64,000 nt of DNA from DASQQQ01 sp036390995. GTDB taxonomy: Bacteria > Actinomycetota > UBA4738 > HRBIN12. The DNA lies in assembly GCA_036390995.1 (NCBI GenBank), contig DASWAT010000111.1, positions 1-64,000 on the forward strand. The letters are read 5' to 3'. Numbering within the stretch: position 1 is the first letter of the stretch; the number at the start of each line of letters is the position of its first letter. The position numbers and the translations under genes are program-made. The notes beneath the pieces are model-generated. The model ran no database searches. It was given only the letters and a program-made list of their open reading frames with translations, and was not told the DNA's origin. Of this stretch, positions 43,356-51,505 are shown piece by piece.

Positions 43356-43964
43356 TCAGTCCGATTCCTCGCCAAGCTTGTACCGGACGAAGCGCCGCAC
43401 GGCAACCTTCTCACCCACCTTCGCCCCGACCTCGTCGAGCAGCTGCTGGATCGTCTTCGAGTCGTCCCTCACGAAGGGCTGATCGAGCAGCACGTGCTCC
43501 TTGTAGAACGCCTCGAGCTTGCCCTCGACGATCTTAGAGACGACGTTGTCAGGCTTGCCCATCTCCTTGGCCTGCACCTCGAAGATGTGGCGCTGATCAT
43601 CCACGATGTCCGCTGGAACGTCGTCCCGCGACAGCCACCGGGGCGGCGGGGGGCTCGCGACGTGCAGCGCGACGTCCCTGGCCAGCTGTGTGAAGTCGTC
43701 GGTGTTGGCCACGAAGTCCGTCTCGCAGTTCACCTCGACCAGGGACCCCACGGTGTGGTTGAAGTGGATGTAGCTCTCGACGCGACCCTGGTTCGCGATG
43801 CGCGATGCGCGCTTGGCGGCCGACGCGAGCCCCTTCTGCCGCAACAGCTCCACGGCTTTCTCCACGTCGCCGTCCGCGTCCTGCAGGGCCCGCTTGCAGT
43901 CCATCATGCCGGCTCCGGTGAGCTCTCGGAGCTGCTTCACCTGCTCCGCGTTGATATCTGCCAT
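43356..43964 (-). CDS. tsf: Translation elongation factor Ts, short form
   Basis: 202 residues. The N-terminal UBA-like domain has VKQLRELTGAGMMDCKRAL and the core has EVNCETDFVA with the Thr-Asp-Phe-Val motif that displaces Mg from EF-Tu. Typical actinobacterial EF-Ts is about 270 residues; this one matches the short type known from Thermus, with one copy of the C-subdomain. Two bases separate it from rpsB. Confidence 0.94.
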   Translation of the reverse strand: MADINAEQVKQLRELTGAGMMDCKRALQDADGDVEKAVELLRQKGLASAAKRASRIANQGRVESYIHFNHTVGSLVEVNCETDFVANTDDFTQLARDVALHVASPPPPRWLSRDDVPADIVDDQRHIFEVQAKEMGKPDNVVSKIVEGKLEAFYKEHVLLDQPFVRDDSKTIQQLLDEVGAKVGEKVAVRRFVRYKLGEESD

Positions 43965-43965
43965 T

Positions 43966-44898
43966 TCAGTCGTCCTTCATCGTCTGAGTCGTGTTCGCAG
44001 GCGGTGCGGTGGTCTCGTCGGGCTGGGCCGGCCTCGGGCCCTCGCCGTCGGGTTGGGGGACCGCAGACGCCTCCGCCGCTGCGGTTCGCGCGTCCTGCGC
44101 GGGAGCCGCGGGCTCGGGCTCGACCGGGGTCGGCGGCTCCGCCGCGGCTTCGGGGAGGACGTCGGGCTCGGGCTCGATCTCGGGTCCGGAGGCTCTCGTC
44201 ACCATCTGCTCGCGACCGATCCTGCGACCCTCGGCGATCGCGTCTGCCACCACCCGAGTCACCAGTGCGACCGAGCGGATCGCGTCGTCATTGCCGGGGA
44301 TCACGTAGTCGACCTCGTCCGGATCGCAGTTCGTGTCCACGATGGCCACCACGGGCAGGCCGAGCTTCCTTGCCTCGTTCACCGCGATGTGCTCCTTCTT
44401 CGTGTCGATCACGAAGATCGCGTCCGGCAGGCGTTCGAGATCCTGCATGCCGCCCAGGTTGCGCTCGAGCTTCTCCTTCTCGTGACGGAGCTTCAGGACC
44501 TCCTTCTTCGGGAGGAACCCGAAGGCGCCACCGCGCTCCATCTCCCTGAGCTCACGGAGTCGGAGCAGCCGTCGAGAGACCGTCTGGAAGTTCGTGAGCA
44601 TGCCGCCGAGCCACCGGGTGGTGACGAAGGGCATGCCGACCCGTGCGGCCTCCTCCTCGATGACCTCCTGGGCCTGCTTCTTCGTGCCCACGAACAAGAC
44701 GATGCCGCCGCGGCGCGCGAGGTCCCGGACGTGCTGGTAGGCCTCCTCGATGCCGACGAGGGTCTTCTCGAGGTCGATGATGTAGATGCCCGAACGCTCC
44801 CCGTACAGGTACCTCCCCATCTTCGGGTTCCAGCGCCTGGTCTGGTGCCCGAAGTGGATACCCGCCTCGAGGAGCTCCCGCCTGGTGACCACAGGCAC
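43966..44898 (-). CDS. rpsB: 30S ribosomal protein S2 with acidic tail
   Basis: 310 residues. The core (to about 235) has VTRRELLEAGIHFGHQTRRW, RSGIYIIDLEKT, RWLGGMLTNF and VDTNCDPDEVDYVIPGNDDA. The remaining 75 residues are Glu/Pro/Ala-rich and likely disordered. GTG start with AGGAGG seven bases upstream. tsf follows directly. Confidence 0.96.
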   Translation of the reverse strand: MPVVTRRELLEAGIHFGHQTRRWNPKMGRYLYGERSGIYIIDLEKTLVGIEEAYQHVRDLARRGGIVLFVGTKKQAQEVIEEEAARVGMPFVTTRWLGGMLTNFQTVSRRLLRLRELREMERGGAFGFLPKKEVLKLRHEKEKLERNLGGMQDLERLPDAIFVIDTKKEHIAVNEARKLGLPVVAIVDTNCDPDEVDYVIPGNDDAIRSVALVTRVVADAIAEGRRIGREQMVTRASGPEIEPEPDVLPEAAAEPPTPVEPEPAAPAQDARTAAAEASAVPQPDGEGPRPAQPDETTAPPANTTQTMKDD

Positions 44899-44965
44899 GG
44901 TGCTTCCTCCTTCCGGTTGTCTCCTCCGCCCGGATCCGCCCGCCCTCGGCCCGGCGAACCGGGAC

Positions 44966-44984
44966 CCCGAGAGCGATCCTCGGG
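44966..44984 (-). promoter_or_regulatory. Hairpin in the rpsB leader
   Basis: CCCGAG and CTCGGG (6-bp stem, 7-base loop) lie 68 bases upstream of rpsB. Ribosomal-protein leaders often hold autoregulatory folds, but I cannot match this one to a known rpsB leader class. Confidence 0.3.
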
Positions 44985-45050
44985 CGTGCGTGCTCGGCGC
45001 GAACGCCGGCGAAGAGGCAGTCTACCAGCGGCTTCCCAGAGCGGCGGACC

Positions 45051-46019
45051 TCAGCGGCGGCGGAGCTTCACCGGCTGCTCCGGCACGTCCGGCTCACCCG
45101 CGATCCAGCGATACGTGAACGCCGCCAGGAAGACGACGTGCAGGACGTTCGCGAGCAGCGCGTACACCCAGGTGGCCAGGGAGGGATTGACCGTGAGATC
45201 GCTCGAGCTGGGTGCGAAAGCAACCAGGAGCGGCAGCGACAGGAACACGTACAGCATGGCGAACAGCAGGTTGCGGCTGCCCGGCATCAGCGACGCCCGG
45301 GCCGCTCGGCGCATCGTCTCCTGTAGGCGCCGCTGCTCCCGGATGGCGGCGGGCGGCACATAGACGAAGAAGAACATCGCGGCCACCAGGATGGCCACGG
45401 AACCGAAGAATCCCAGCCCGGGACCGAGGAACGGCAAGATCACCGTCCCGGCGATCATCAAGCTCATGGCCAGCAGGTTCACGGCCAAGACCGTGGGGAA
45501 CGCGCGAAGGCCGCGGAGGGCCCCTCCTCCCGGACCGCCCTCCGCCTCCAGATCCTGCACCACGATCCCGGTCACGATGGATACGAACAACGCGCGCACC
45601 GCCAGGAACACTGCCCCCCACACGAGACCCGCCACGCCGAAACCGAAGATGGCCACGCCGTTGTAGGTGTCCCAATACGTGCCGATCGGAGGGAGCGCCG
45701 TGACGTAGACGAGGCGACCCGCGGGCCCCTCCAGGCCCAGAGCCACCATCCCGAGCCAGCCCCCGAGCACGAACAGCAGCGTGACCAGGAGCAGGACCGG
45801 AGACGACCCCACGACGATGAGGCCTCGGCCGAGGCTGCGGGAGATCGATGGCAGCCGGGACTCGCCGGTGCCGCGCGACAGCCATCCCAGGAACCCGGGG
45901 ACCTCGGGGCGTTCCCGCTCGTGCTCCTTCGTCGCCAGCGCTTTCGAGCCGGCGCCGGACGCCGATTTCGACCGGTGGGAGCCGGCGGAGCTGCGGCCCT
46001 TGCGCCGCTTCCTGCTCAC
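45051..46019 (-). CDS. Polytopic membrane protein of unknown function
   Basis: 322 residues. A basic, Ser/Arg/Lys-rich N-terminus (about 1-65) precedes about six hydrophobic helices. Stretches such as VYVPPAAIREQRRLQETMRRA in the third cytoplasmic loop may be a family mark, but I cannot name it. GTG start overlapping the PQQ-like gene stop (GTGA), so it is the last gene of an M23-propeller-membrane unit. Confidence 0.75.
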   Translation of the reverse strand: MSRKRRKGRSSAGSHRSKSASGAGSKALATKEHERERPEVPGFLGWLSRGTGESRLPSISRSLGRGLIVVGSSPVLLLVTLLFVLGGWLGMVALGLEGPAGRLVYVTALPPIGTYWDTYNGVAIFGFGVAGLVWGAVFLAVRALFVSIVTGIVVQDLEAEGGPGGGALRGLRAFPTVLAVNLLAMSLMIAGTVILPFLGPGLGFFGSVAILVAAMFFFVYVPPAAIREQRRLQETMRRAARASLMPGSRNLLFAMLYVFLSLPLLVAFAPSSSDLTVNPSLATWVYALLANVLHVVFLAAFTYRWIAGEPDVPEQPVKLRRR

Positions 46020-47371
46020 GGCGCTTCCCCTTCCTCGTCAGCGTCGAGCCCCTCCCACGCCTCCCACGCCGGCGGGCCGATCCGGTTCGAGGCCAGGCGG
46101 ATCGGAACGAGCAGCAGCGCGAGGACGATCACGAACGCGATGGCGTAGTTGCCGAACAGACGACCCGCGTCCAGGCGGGTGGGCGAGGGGACGTCGAGGA
46201 GCGTCGCGCTCGGATCGTGGACGTAGGCGACCAGGCCCGCGTCGTTCCCGCCCTTGGAGGCCACGACGAGGTTCGGGGTCAGGGCGATCGGACCGATCAG
46301 CCCCGGGGAAGGATCGCTCTGCCACACGAGGTTGCCCGAGGTCGTGTCGACCGCCACGAGCCGTCCGTCGTTCAACCCGACGAGGACCGTCCCGCGGGAG
46401 ACGACCGGCGCGCTTCGGACCACGAGCTGGTTGAACTGGTAGTCCCAGACCCGGGCACCCGTGGCCGGGTCCAGGCGGTAGAGCCCTCCGGACACGTCCA
46501 CCGCGTAGACGCCGTCCGAGGTGACGGCCGGGGCCGTCACCGGCGAGAACAGGGACAGCGCCAATCGGCTCCACCGCTCCGTGCCGTCCTCAGCGGAGAA
46601 CGCATGGATCGACCGATCGGCGGCACCGGCCACCACCGTGCCGTCGGCTACGGAGGCAGCCGATCCGGTCGAACCGGCGACGGACGGCGTGAACTCCCAA
46701 TCCTTGCGTCCGCTCGCCTCGTCGAGTGCGAGAAGTTGGGCCCGCTGGTTGACGGTGTCACGCCCGGCGACGAAGACGCGGCCCCCGGCGACCGCAGGCG
46801 GCGCAAGCACGTCGCCGAGCGTCTTCGCGGTCCACGTGATCGATCCGTCGGACACCGAGACCGCATAGACGTTCCCGTCGTCGTCGGCGACGAACGCGGT
46901 GGCGCCGTCCACGGCGATGCCGCTGCGACTGGGAGCCTTCAGCGCGGTCCGCCAAAGCTCGGTCCGATCCTTGAGGCTGACGGCGACGAGGCCGACGCCG
47001 GCATCCTTCGTCCCGTCGGTGAACAACAGGACGGTCCTGCCTCCCACCGATGCCACCGCGGGCATCGCCAGCGGACCGCCGGTCCTGTCGAGCTTCCAGA
47101 CCTGCCGACCGGTGGCCAGGTCCACGCCGTACACGGCCGTGGTCCCCACGGTGACGACCGTTCCGCCCTGGACGACCGGCCCCGAGACGGTGCCCTCGGA
47201 GGGCCGGAAGGTCCACGCCTGCCGGTAGGGCGGCAACGGCCCGGAGGCCAACGATCCCTCATGGGCGGCGCCACCTTGGAACTGCGCCCAACCGGCTGTG
47301 GACGACTGGCTCAGCGCGGGCGCGGCGCCGAGCAAGATCATGGCCGACGCGACGAGCGCGGCGTTCGACAT
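46016..47371 (-). CDS. Membrane-anchored PQQ/BamB-like beta-propeller protein
   Basis: 451 residues. A signal peptide (MSNAALVASAMILLGAAPAL) leads to repeated propeller blades with alternating DLATGRQVWKL, DGSITWTA and DPATGARVWDYQ type motifs. A C-terminal helix (FVIVLALLLVPIRLA) and a charged tail anchor it. BamB-like repeats usually scaffold envelope complexes. Its 5' end overlaps the M23 peptidase gene by 113 bases, which is unusual. Confidence 0.85.
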   Translation of the reverse strand: MSNAALVASAMILLGAAPALSQSSTAGWAQFQGGAAHEGSLASGPLPPYRQAWTFRPSEGTVSGPVVQGGTVVTVGTTAVYGVDLATGRQVWKLDRTGGPLAMPAVASVGGRTVLLFTDGTKDAGVGLVAVSLKDRTELWRTALKAPSRSGIAVDGATAFVADDDGNVYAVSVSDGSITWTAKTLGDVLAPPAVAGGRVFVAGRDTVNQRAQLLALDEASGRKDWEFTPSVAGSTGSAASVADGTVVAGAADRSIHAFSAEDGTERWSRLALSLFSPVTAPAVTSDGVYAVDVSGGLYRLDPATGARVWDYQFNQLVVRSAPVVSRGTVLVGLNDGRLVAVDTTSGNLVWQSDPSPGLIGPIALTPNLVVASKGGNDAGLVAYVHDPSATLLDVPSPTRLDAGRLFGNYAIAFVIVLALLLVPIRLASNRIGPPAWEAWEGLDADEEGEAP

Positions 47372-47978
47372 ACGTCGGATCGGATGACGGAGCAGGCAGG
47401 ACCTCCCAGGCGCGGCCGGCCCATTGTAGGCGCCCGCCCTCTACGGCGACCTCGGCCACCGGCGGGGAGCCAAGCGGCGCCAGCGAGACGATGTCCGCGA
47501 CGCTGGGCGGCAGGAGGAGATCGAAGGGATCCACGTAGACGCCGTCGAGCTTCGCGCCGAAGTGCAGGTGCGCCAGGGCGGATCCCGGGTGGCCGAGTCC
47601 CGACGACGCGACGACGTCACCGGCCGCGACCACGTCGCCCTTGCGCACCATCACGGCCGACAGCCAAGAGTACGTGCTGGCGAGGCCGCCACCGTGATCG
47701 ATCGAGACGAACAGCTCGCCCCCGACCGGACCCGCGAACGAGACCACTCCGCCGGCGGTCGCGTGGACCGGTGTCCCGACCGCGGTGGCGATGTCGATGC
47801 CGCGATGGCCCGACCCGTAGGGGGTCTCCGGAGGGTCGAACCCACGGATCACCGGCCCGACCACGGGCCAGGTCCAACCGCCCGCCGCGACCGCAGGAGG
47901 AACGGGCAAGAGATCGATCGCCGATGCGAGCACGAGCAGCACGAGGAAGAGGAGCCAGGACCGCATGAGCCGCGGCAC
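47259..47978 (-). CDS. M23 family metallopeptidase
   Basis: 239 residues, secreted, LytM-type. Signal region MPRLMRSWLLFLVLLVLAS, then the zinc motifs GSGHRGIDIA and AHLHFGAKLDG. The start is the GTG at 47978, five bases after GGGAGG. The last 35 or so residues are Arg-rich and lie in the overlap with the propeller gene; a frameshift near the end or a genuine overlap are both possible. Confidence 0.85.
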   Translation of the reverse strand: MPRLMRSWLLFLVLLVLASAIDLLPVPPAVAAGGWTWPVVGPVIRGFDPPETPYGSGHRGIDIATAVGTPVHATAGGVVSFAGPVGGELFVSIDHGGGLASTYSWLSAVMVRKGDVVAAGDVVASSGLGHPGSALAHLHFGAKLDGVYVDPFDLLLPPSVADIVSLAPLGSPPVAEVAVEGGRLQWAGRAWEVLPAPSSDPTYVERRARRVGHDLARRRARAEPVVHSRLGAVPRWRRP

Positions 47979-48065
47979 GTCGACCTCCCGGGAGACGGAA
48001 TCCAACCGAAGGCAGAGGCTACGCGCGGCCGGGTTCCGGCGCAGTGAACGAGATCACATCGGCTG

Positions 48066-48081
48066 CGCCCGGGCCCGGGCG
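48066..48081 (-). terminator. 16-base perfect palindrome after whiG
   Basis: CGCCCGGGCCCGGGCG is its own reverse complement, 25 bases beyond the whiG stop. It would form a CGCCCG stem with a GGCC loop. No T-tract. Either a GC-type terminator or a protein binding site. Confidence 0.35.
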
Positions 48082-48106
48082 ATGTCCCGTCGGGGCCTCC
48101 GGAGGT

Positions 48107-49060
48107 TCAGTCCGACTCGACGAACTGGAGGCGGAGCTGGTTCACGGCCTTCGTGTGGATCTGGCACACGCGGGACTCGGTGACGCCGAGGATCTCGCCG
48201 ATCTCGGCGAGGGTGAGGCCTTCGAAGTAGTAGAGCGTGACCACGATCTTCTCTCGCTCCGACAGCGAGTTGATGGCCGCCGCGAGGAGACCGCGTGTCT
48301 CCTGCCCCTCGAGCCCGGTGGTCGGGTCCACCCCCTTGTCGGCCAGGGTGTCGAGCAGCGAGACCTGCTCGCCGCGGTCGCTGCCCACCGACAGGAGCTC
48401 GTCGAGCGCCAGCACGGAGACGAACGAGATCTGGTTGATCACGTCGTGCAGCTCCGGGATCGAGACGCCGAGCCGCTCGGCCATCTCGCGCTCGGTGGGC
48501 GCGCGCTTCAGCATGGTCTCGAGGTCCTGGTATGCCTTCTCGATCTCGCGCGCCTTGAACCGGACGGAACGCGGCACCCAGTCCATCGCGCGAAGCTCGT
48601 CGATGATGGCGCCCTTGATCCGCGGGATCGCGTACGTCTCGAACTTGTTTCCGCGGGCCGGCTCGAACTTCTCGAGAGCGTCGATGAGGCCGAACATGCC
48701 GTAGGAGACGAGGTCCGCCTGCTCGACGCTGGCCGGCAGACCGGTTGCCACCCGGCTCGCCACGTACTTCACGAGCGGCGCGTAGTGCAGGATCAGCCGC
48801 TCGCGCGCCTCCGCCGGATGGCTTCGCTTGAACTCCTCCCAGAGCAGCCCGAGCTCGTCCGGCCGGCGATCGGGCTCGGCCGTCGCGACGGCCGAGCGGG
48901 GGCGCTCCCGTACCGCGGCCTTCACCGCGGCTTTCGCCCCCTTCTGGACCTTGCCGGTCTGCTTCGCCTTCGCCGTCTTCGCCGTCTTCGCCGTCTTCGC
49001 CGTCTTCGTGCCTCTCTCAGGCCGGCCGCCGCTGCTCGCGTTCGTGCGCACTGCCGTCAA
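48107..49060 (-). CDS. WhiG/FliA-type sigma factor with a histone-H1-like N-terminal tail
   Basis: 317 residues. Regions 2-4 are complete: LVSYGMFGLIDALEKFEPARGNKFETYAIPRIKGAIIDELR (region 2), a linker, and LTLAEIGEILGVTESRVCQIHTKA (region 4.2). WhiG-type factors control sporulation or motility genes; the target here is unknown. The first 55 residues are Lys/Thr/Ala-rich with four KTA-type repeats, absent from ordinary WhiG or FliA. TTG start overlapping the xerC stop; a GTG at 49051, ten bases after GAGGG, is the alternative. Confidence 0.9.
   Translation of the reverse strand: MTAVRTNASSGGRPERGTKTAKTAKTAKTAKAKQTGKVQKGAKAAVKAAVRERPRSAVATAEPDRRPDELGLLWEEFKRSHPAEARERLILHYAPLVKYVASRVATGLPASVEQADLVSYGMFGLIDALEKFEPARGNKFETYAIPRIKGAIIDELRAMDWVPRSVRFKAREIEKAYQDLETMLKRAPTEREMAERLGVSIPELHDVINQISFVSVLALDELLSVGSDRGEQVSLLDTLADKGVDPTTGLEGQETRGLLAAAINSLSEREKIVVTLYYFEGLTLAEIGEILGVTESRVCQIHTKAVNQLRLQFVESD
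48972..49007 (-). repeat. Four 9-base repeats in the sigma-factor tail
   Basis: GCCGTCTTC on the plus strand is repeated four times in tandem, coding for the Lys-Thr-Ala repeats of the N-terminal tail. Such repeats can change in copy number by slippage. Confidence 0.8.
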
Positions 49061-49989
49061 GCCCTCGGGTGGCTCTGCCGGTAGGCATCGAAGAGCCGCG
49101 CACGTGACACGTGCGTGTACCGCTGCGTGGTGGCCACGCTGGCGTGACCGAGCAACTCCTGGACCGCGCGGATGTCGGCTCCTCCCTCGAGCAGGTGCGT
49201 CGCGAACGAATGCCTGAGCGTGTGCGGCGTCACCCGGCGCCCCGAAAGCGTCAGCTGAGCGTATCGTCCCACAACCCGCCGGATGTCGCGCGCGGTCATG
49301 GGATGTCTTCGGCGGTTGCAGAACAGGGCCGGGTCGACCGCGGGTGCGAGCACGGGCCGGCCGTCACGCAGGTAATCCCGCACGGCCTCACGCGCGAAGT
49401 CCGAGATCGGAAGCTCCCGCTCCTTCGACCCCTTGCCCATCACGAGCATGCGGCCGCGAGCAAGATCGAGCCGGTCCACCGTGAGCCCGGCCACCTCTCC
49501 AACCCGCAGGCCCGAGCCGTACATGAGCTCCAGGATCGCCGAGTCGCGGAGCGCCACGGCTCGATCCAGGTCTGCGTGGCCGGCCTGCACCGCCGGGGCC
49601 TCGACGAGGCGAGCGGCTTCGGCGGGCCGCAGGACCGTGGGGAGCCGGCTCGCGACCTTCGGCCGGCCGAGCGTCGCGGCCGGGTCGCTGGCCACGAGCC
49701 CGCGTCCGGCCGCCCACCGGTAGAAGGTGTGGATCGCGCCCACCCGCCGGGCGATCGATGCCCGAGCGTACCCCAGCGTCACCTGCTGAGCGAGGAACCG
49801 CCGGAGCTGCGCGTAGGTGGCCTCCACGAGCGGCACCCCTTGGCGGTGCAGGAACGTGGCCAGCTGTCGCACGTCCCGCCGGTAGGCGGCGACGGTATGT
49901 CCAGACAGGCGGCGCTCGAGCGACAGATGATCGACGAACGCGTCGATCAGCGCGGCCTCGGGACGGGGAAGGTCCTCCCGCGGTGTCAT
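49057..49989 (-). CDS. xerC: Tyrosine recombinase XerC
   Basis: 310 residues from the ATG at 49989, with GGAAGGA seven bases upstream region. The core-binding SAM-like domain is N-terminal; the catalytic domain has LELMYGSGLRVGEVAGL with the first Arg, PHTLRHSFATHLLEGG with HxxR, HASVATTQRYTHVS with the nucleophile Tyr. Resolves chromosome dimers; no mobile element surrounds it. Confidence 0.93.
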   Translation of the reverse strand: MTPREDLPRPEAALIDAFVDHLSLERRLSGHTVAAYRRDVRQLATFLHRQGVPLVEATYAQLRRFLAQQVTLGYARASIARRVGAIHTFYRWAAGRGLVASDPAATLGRPKVASRLPTVLRPAEAARLVEAPAVQAGHADLDRAVALRDSAILELMYGSGLRVGEVAGLTVDRLDLARGRMLVMGKGSKERELPISDFAREAVRDYLRDGRPVLAPAVDPALFCNRRRHPMTARDIRRVVGRYAQLTLSGRRVTPHTLRHSFATHLLEGGADIRAVQELLGHASVATTQRYTHVSRARLFDAYRQSHPRA

Positions 49990-50092
49990 CGTTCCTTCCG
50001 GTATCGGATCTGCGGGCTCCTTCCTACCAACCACCGAACCCAGGTTCAACCGTTCCGGGGTAGACGACGCCCGGCGGAGGCGCCCGAACCCG

Positions 50093-50098
50093 TAGGAT
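50093..50098 (+). promoter_or_regulatory. -10 box TAGGAT before the MBL-rhodanese gene
   Basis: TAGGAT ends six bases before the GTG start, consistent with leaderless transcription. No ribosome binding site is visible. Confidence 0.45.
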
Positions 50099-50104
50099 TC
50101 GCCC

Positions 50105-51505
50105 GTGGACGGCTTCGAGCTGGACCTCGTGGTCACCCTCGGTCTCGGTGACAACAGCTACGTGCTGTCCTCTGGCGGGGAGGCGATCCTCGTGGACCCC
50201 CAGCGCGACGCGGAGCGACTCCTCGGCGCAGCCGAGGACCGCCGCGCCGAGGTGAGGTACGTGCTGGAGACGCACGTCCACAACGATTACGTCTCGGGCG
50301 CCGCCGAGGTGCGGGCGTCGACCGGCGCGGCGGTGGTGGGGCCAGCCGCCGCGCGATACCGGTTCCCGTACGCGCCGATGGCAGAAGACGACGAGCTCCG
50401 GATCGGCGCGGTCACGCTGGTGGCGATGGAGACGCCCGGCCACACCCCGGAGCACCTCGCCTACGCCCTGATCCCGGACGGCCGGGACGGGCCGGTCGCG
50501 GTGTTCACGGGGGGAAGCCTGATCGTCGGGAGCGCGGGGCGAACCGACCTGCTCGGTCCGGAGTGGACCGACCGGCTGACCCGCGCGCAGTTCAGGACCC
50601 TTCGGCGCCTCGGGTCCCTCCCCGGATCCGCCCAGGTCCTACCCACCCATGGAGCGGGGAGCTTCTGCGCCACGGCGGCGCCGCAGGAGGACCGGACCTC
50701 GACCATCGAGCGGGAGCTGGCGTCGAACCCCGTCCTGGCAGAGCCGGACGAAGAGGCGTTCGTGCGCAGGCAGCTGTCGGGGCTCATGGCCTTCCCCACC
50801 TACTACGCGAACATGGCGCCGATCAACCGCGCGGGGCCGAGCGTGTCCGGCGGCGTGCCGATCACCGAGCCGATCTCACCGCAAGCGGTGGCGGGGCACG
50901 CGGCCGAAGGCGCCTGGATCGTGGACGTGAGGGACGGCTCCGACTTCGCCGCCGCGCACATCCCCGGCTCGCTCAACATCCCGCTCGAGGAGTCGTTCGC
51001 GAGCTACGTGGGGTGGCTGCTGCCGTTCGACGACCCGCTCGTCCTGGTTGCGCCCGAGCCGCCGGGCGAGGCCGTGCACGAGGCGACCCGCCAGCTGTTC
51101 CGGATCGGGTACGAGCGGGTCCTCGGCTCCTTGCGGGGCGGCATCGAGGCGTGGCGGCGCTCGGGGCGGGAACTCCGCGCCTACCCCGTGGCCACGCTGG
51201 ACCAGCTGCTCGCCCTCGCCGGCCGGGAGGTGTCGAGGATCCTCGACGTCCGTCAGGCTCCCGAGTGGGAGGCGGGGCATCTGGACGGCAGCCGGCACGT
51301 GTTCGTCGGCGACCTCCCGGAACGGCTCGATGGGTTCGAGCACGACCGAGAAGTGGTGGTGGCGTGCGCCAGCGGATACCGATCGTCGATGGCGGCGAGC
51401 CTCCTGGATCGCGCGGGCGTGCCCGTGCGAGTGGTGGCGCGGCGCGGCGTGCCGGACGCGCTGCGGCGGCGGGCCGGGCTGCGCTCCCTTCAGGACTCGC
51501 CGTAG
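50105..51505 (+). CDS. MBL-fold hydrolase with two rhodanese domains (persulfide dioxygenase-like)
   Basis: 466 residues. The N-terminal metallo-beta-lactamase part has ETHVHNDYVSG, ETPGHTPEHL and THGAGSFC, as in ETHE1-like persulfide dioxygenases. Two rhodanese domains follow (about 255-355 and 365-460). The first has VLVAPEPPGEA, with Ala in place of the active-site Cys; the second has VVVACASGYRS with Cys. It suggests coupling of persulfide oxidation to sulfur transfer. GTG start at 50105. Confidence 0.9.
   Translation: MDGFELDLVVTLGLGDNSYVLSSGGEAILVDPQRDAERLLGAAEDRRAEVRYVLETHVHNDYVSGAAEVRASTGAAVVGPAAARYRFPYAPMAEDDELRIGAVTLVAMETPGHTPEHLAYALIPDGRDGPVAVFTGGSLIVGSAGRTDLLGPEWTDRLTRAQFRTLRRLGSLPGSAQVLPTHGAGSFCATAAPQEDRTSTIERELASNPVLAEPDEEAFVRRQLSGLMAFPTYYANMAPINRAGPSVSGGVPITEPISPQAVAGHAAEGAWIVDVRDGSDFAAAHIPGSLNIPLEESFASYVGWLLPFDDPLVLVAPEPPGEAVHEATRQLFRIGYERVLGSLRGGIEAWRRSGRELRAYPVATLDQLLALAGREVSRILDVRQAPEWEAGHLDGSRHVFVGDLPERLDGFEHDREVVVACASGYRSSMAASLLDRAGVPVRVVARRGVPDALRRRAGLRSLQDSP

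Noticed and set aside
48972..49007. CRISPR or minisatellite
   Set aside because: The 9-base units have no spacers and lie in frame inside the sigma-factor gene, coding for Lys-Thr-Ala repeats.
49057..49989. Integrase of a mobile element
   Set aside because: The recombinase has the size and motifs of XerC, sits among core genes, and no direct repeats, tRNA target or phage genes flank it.
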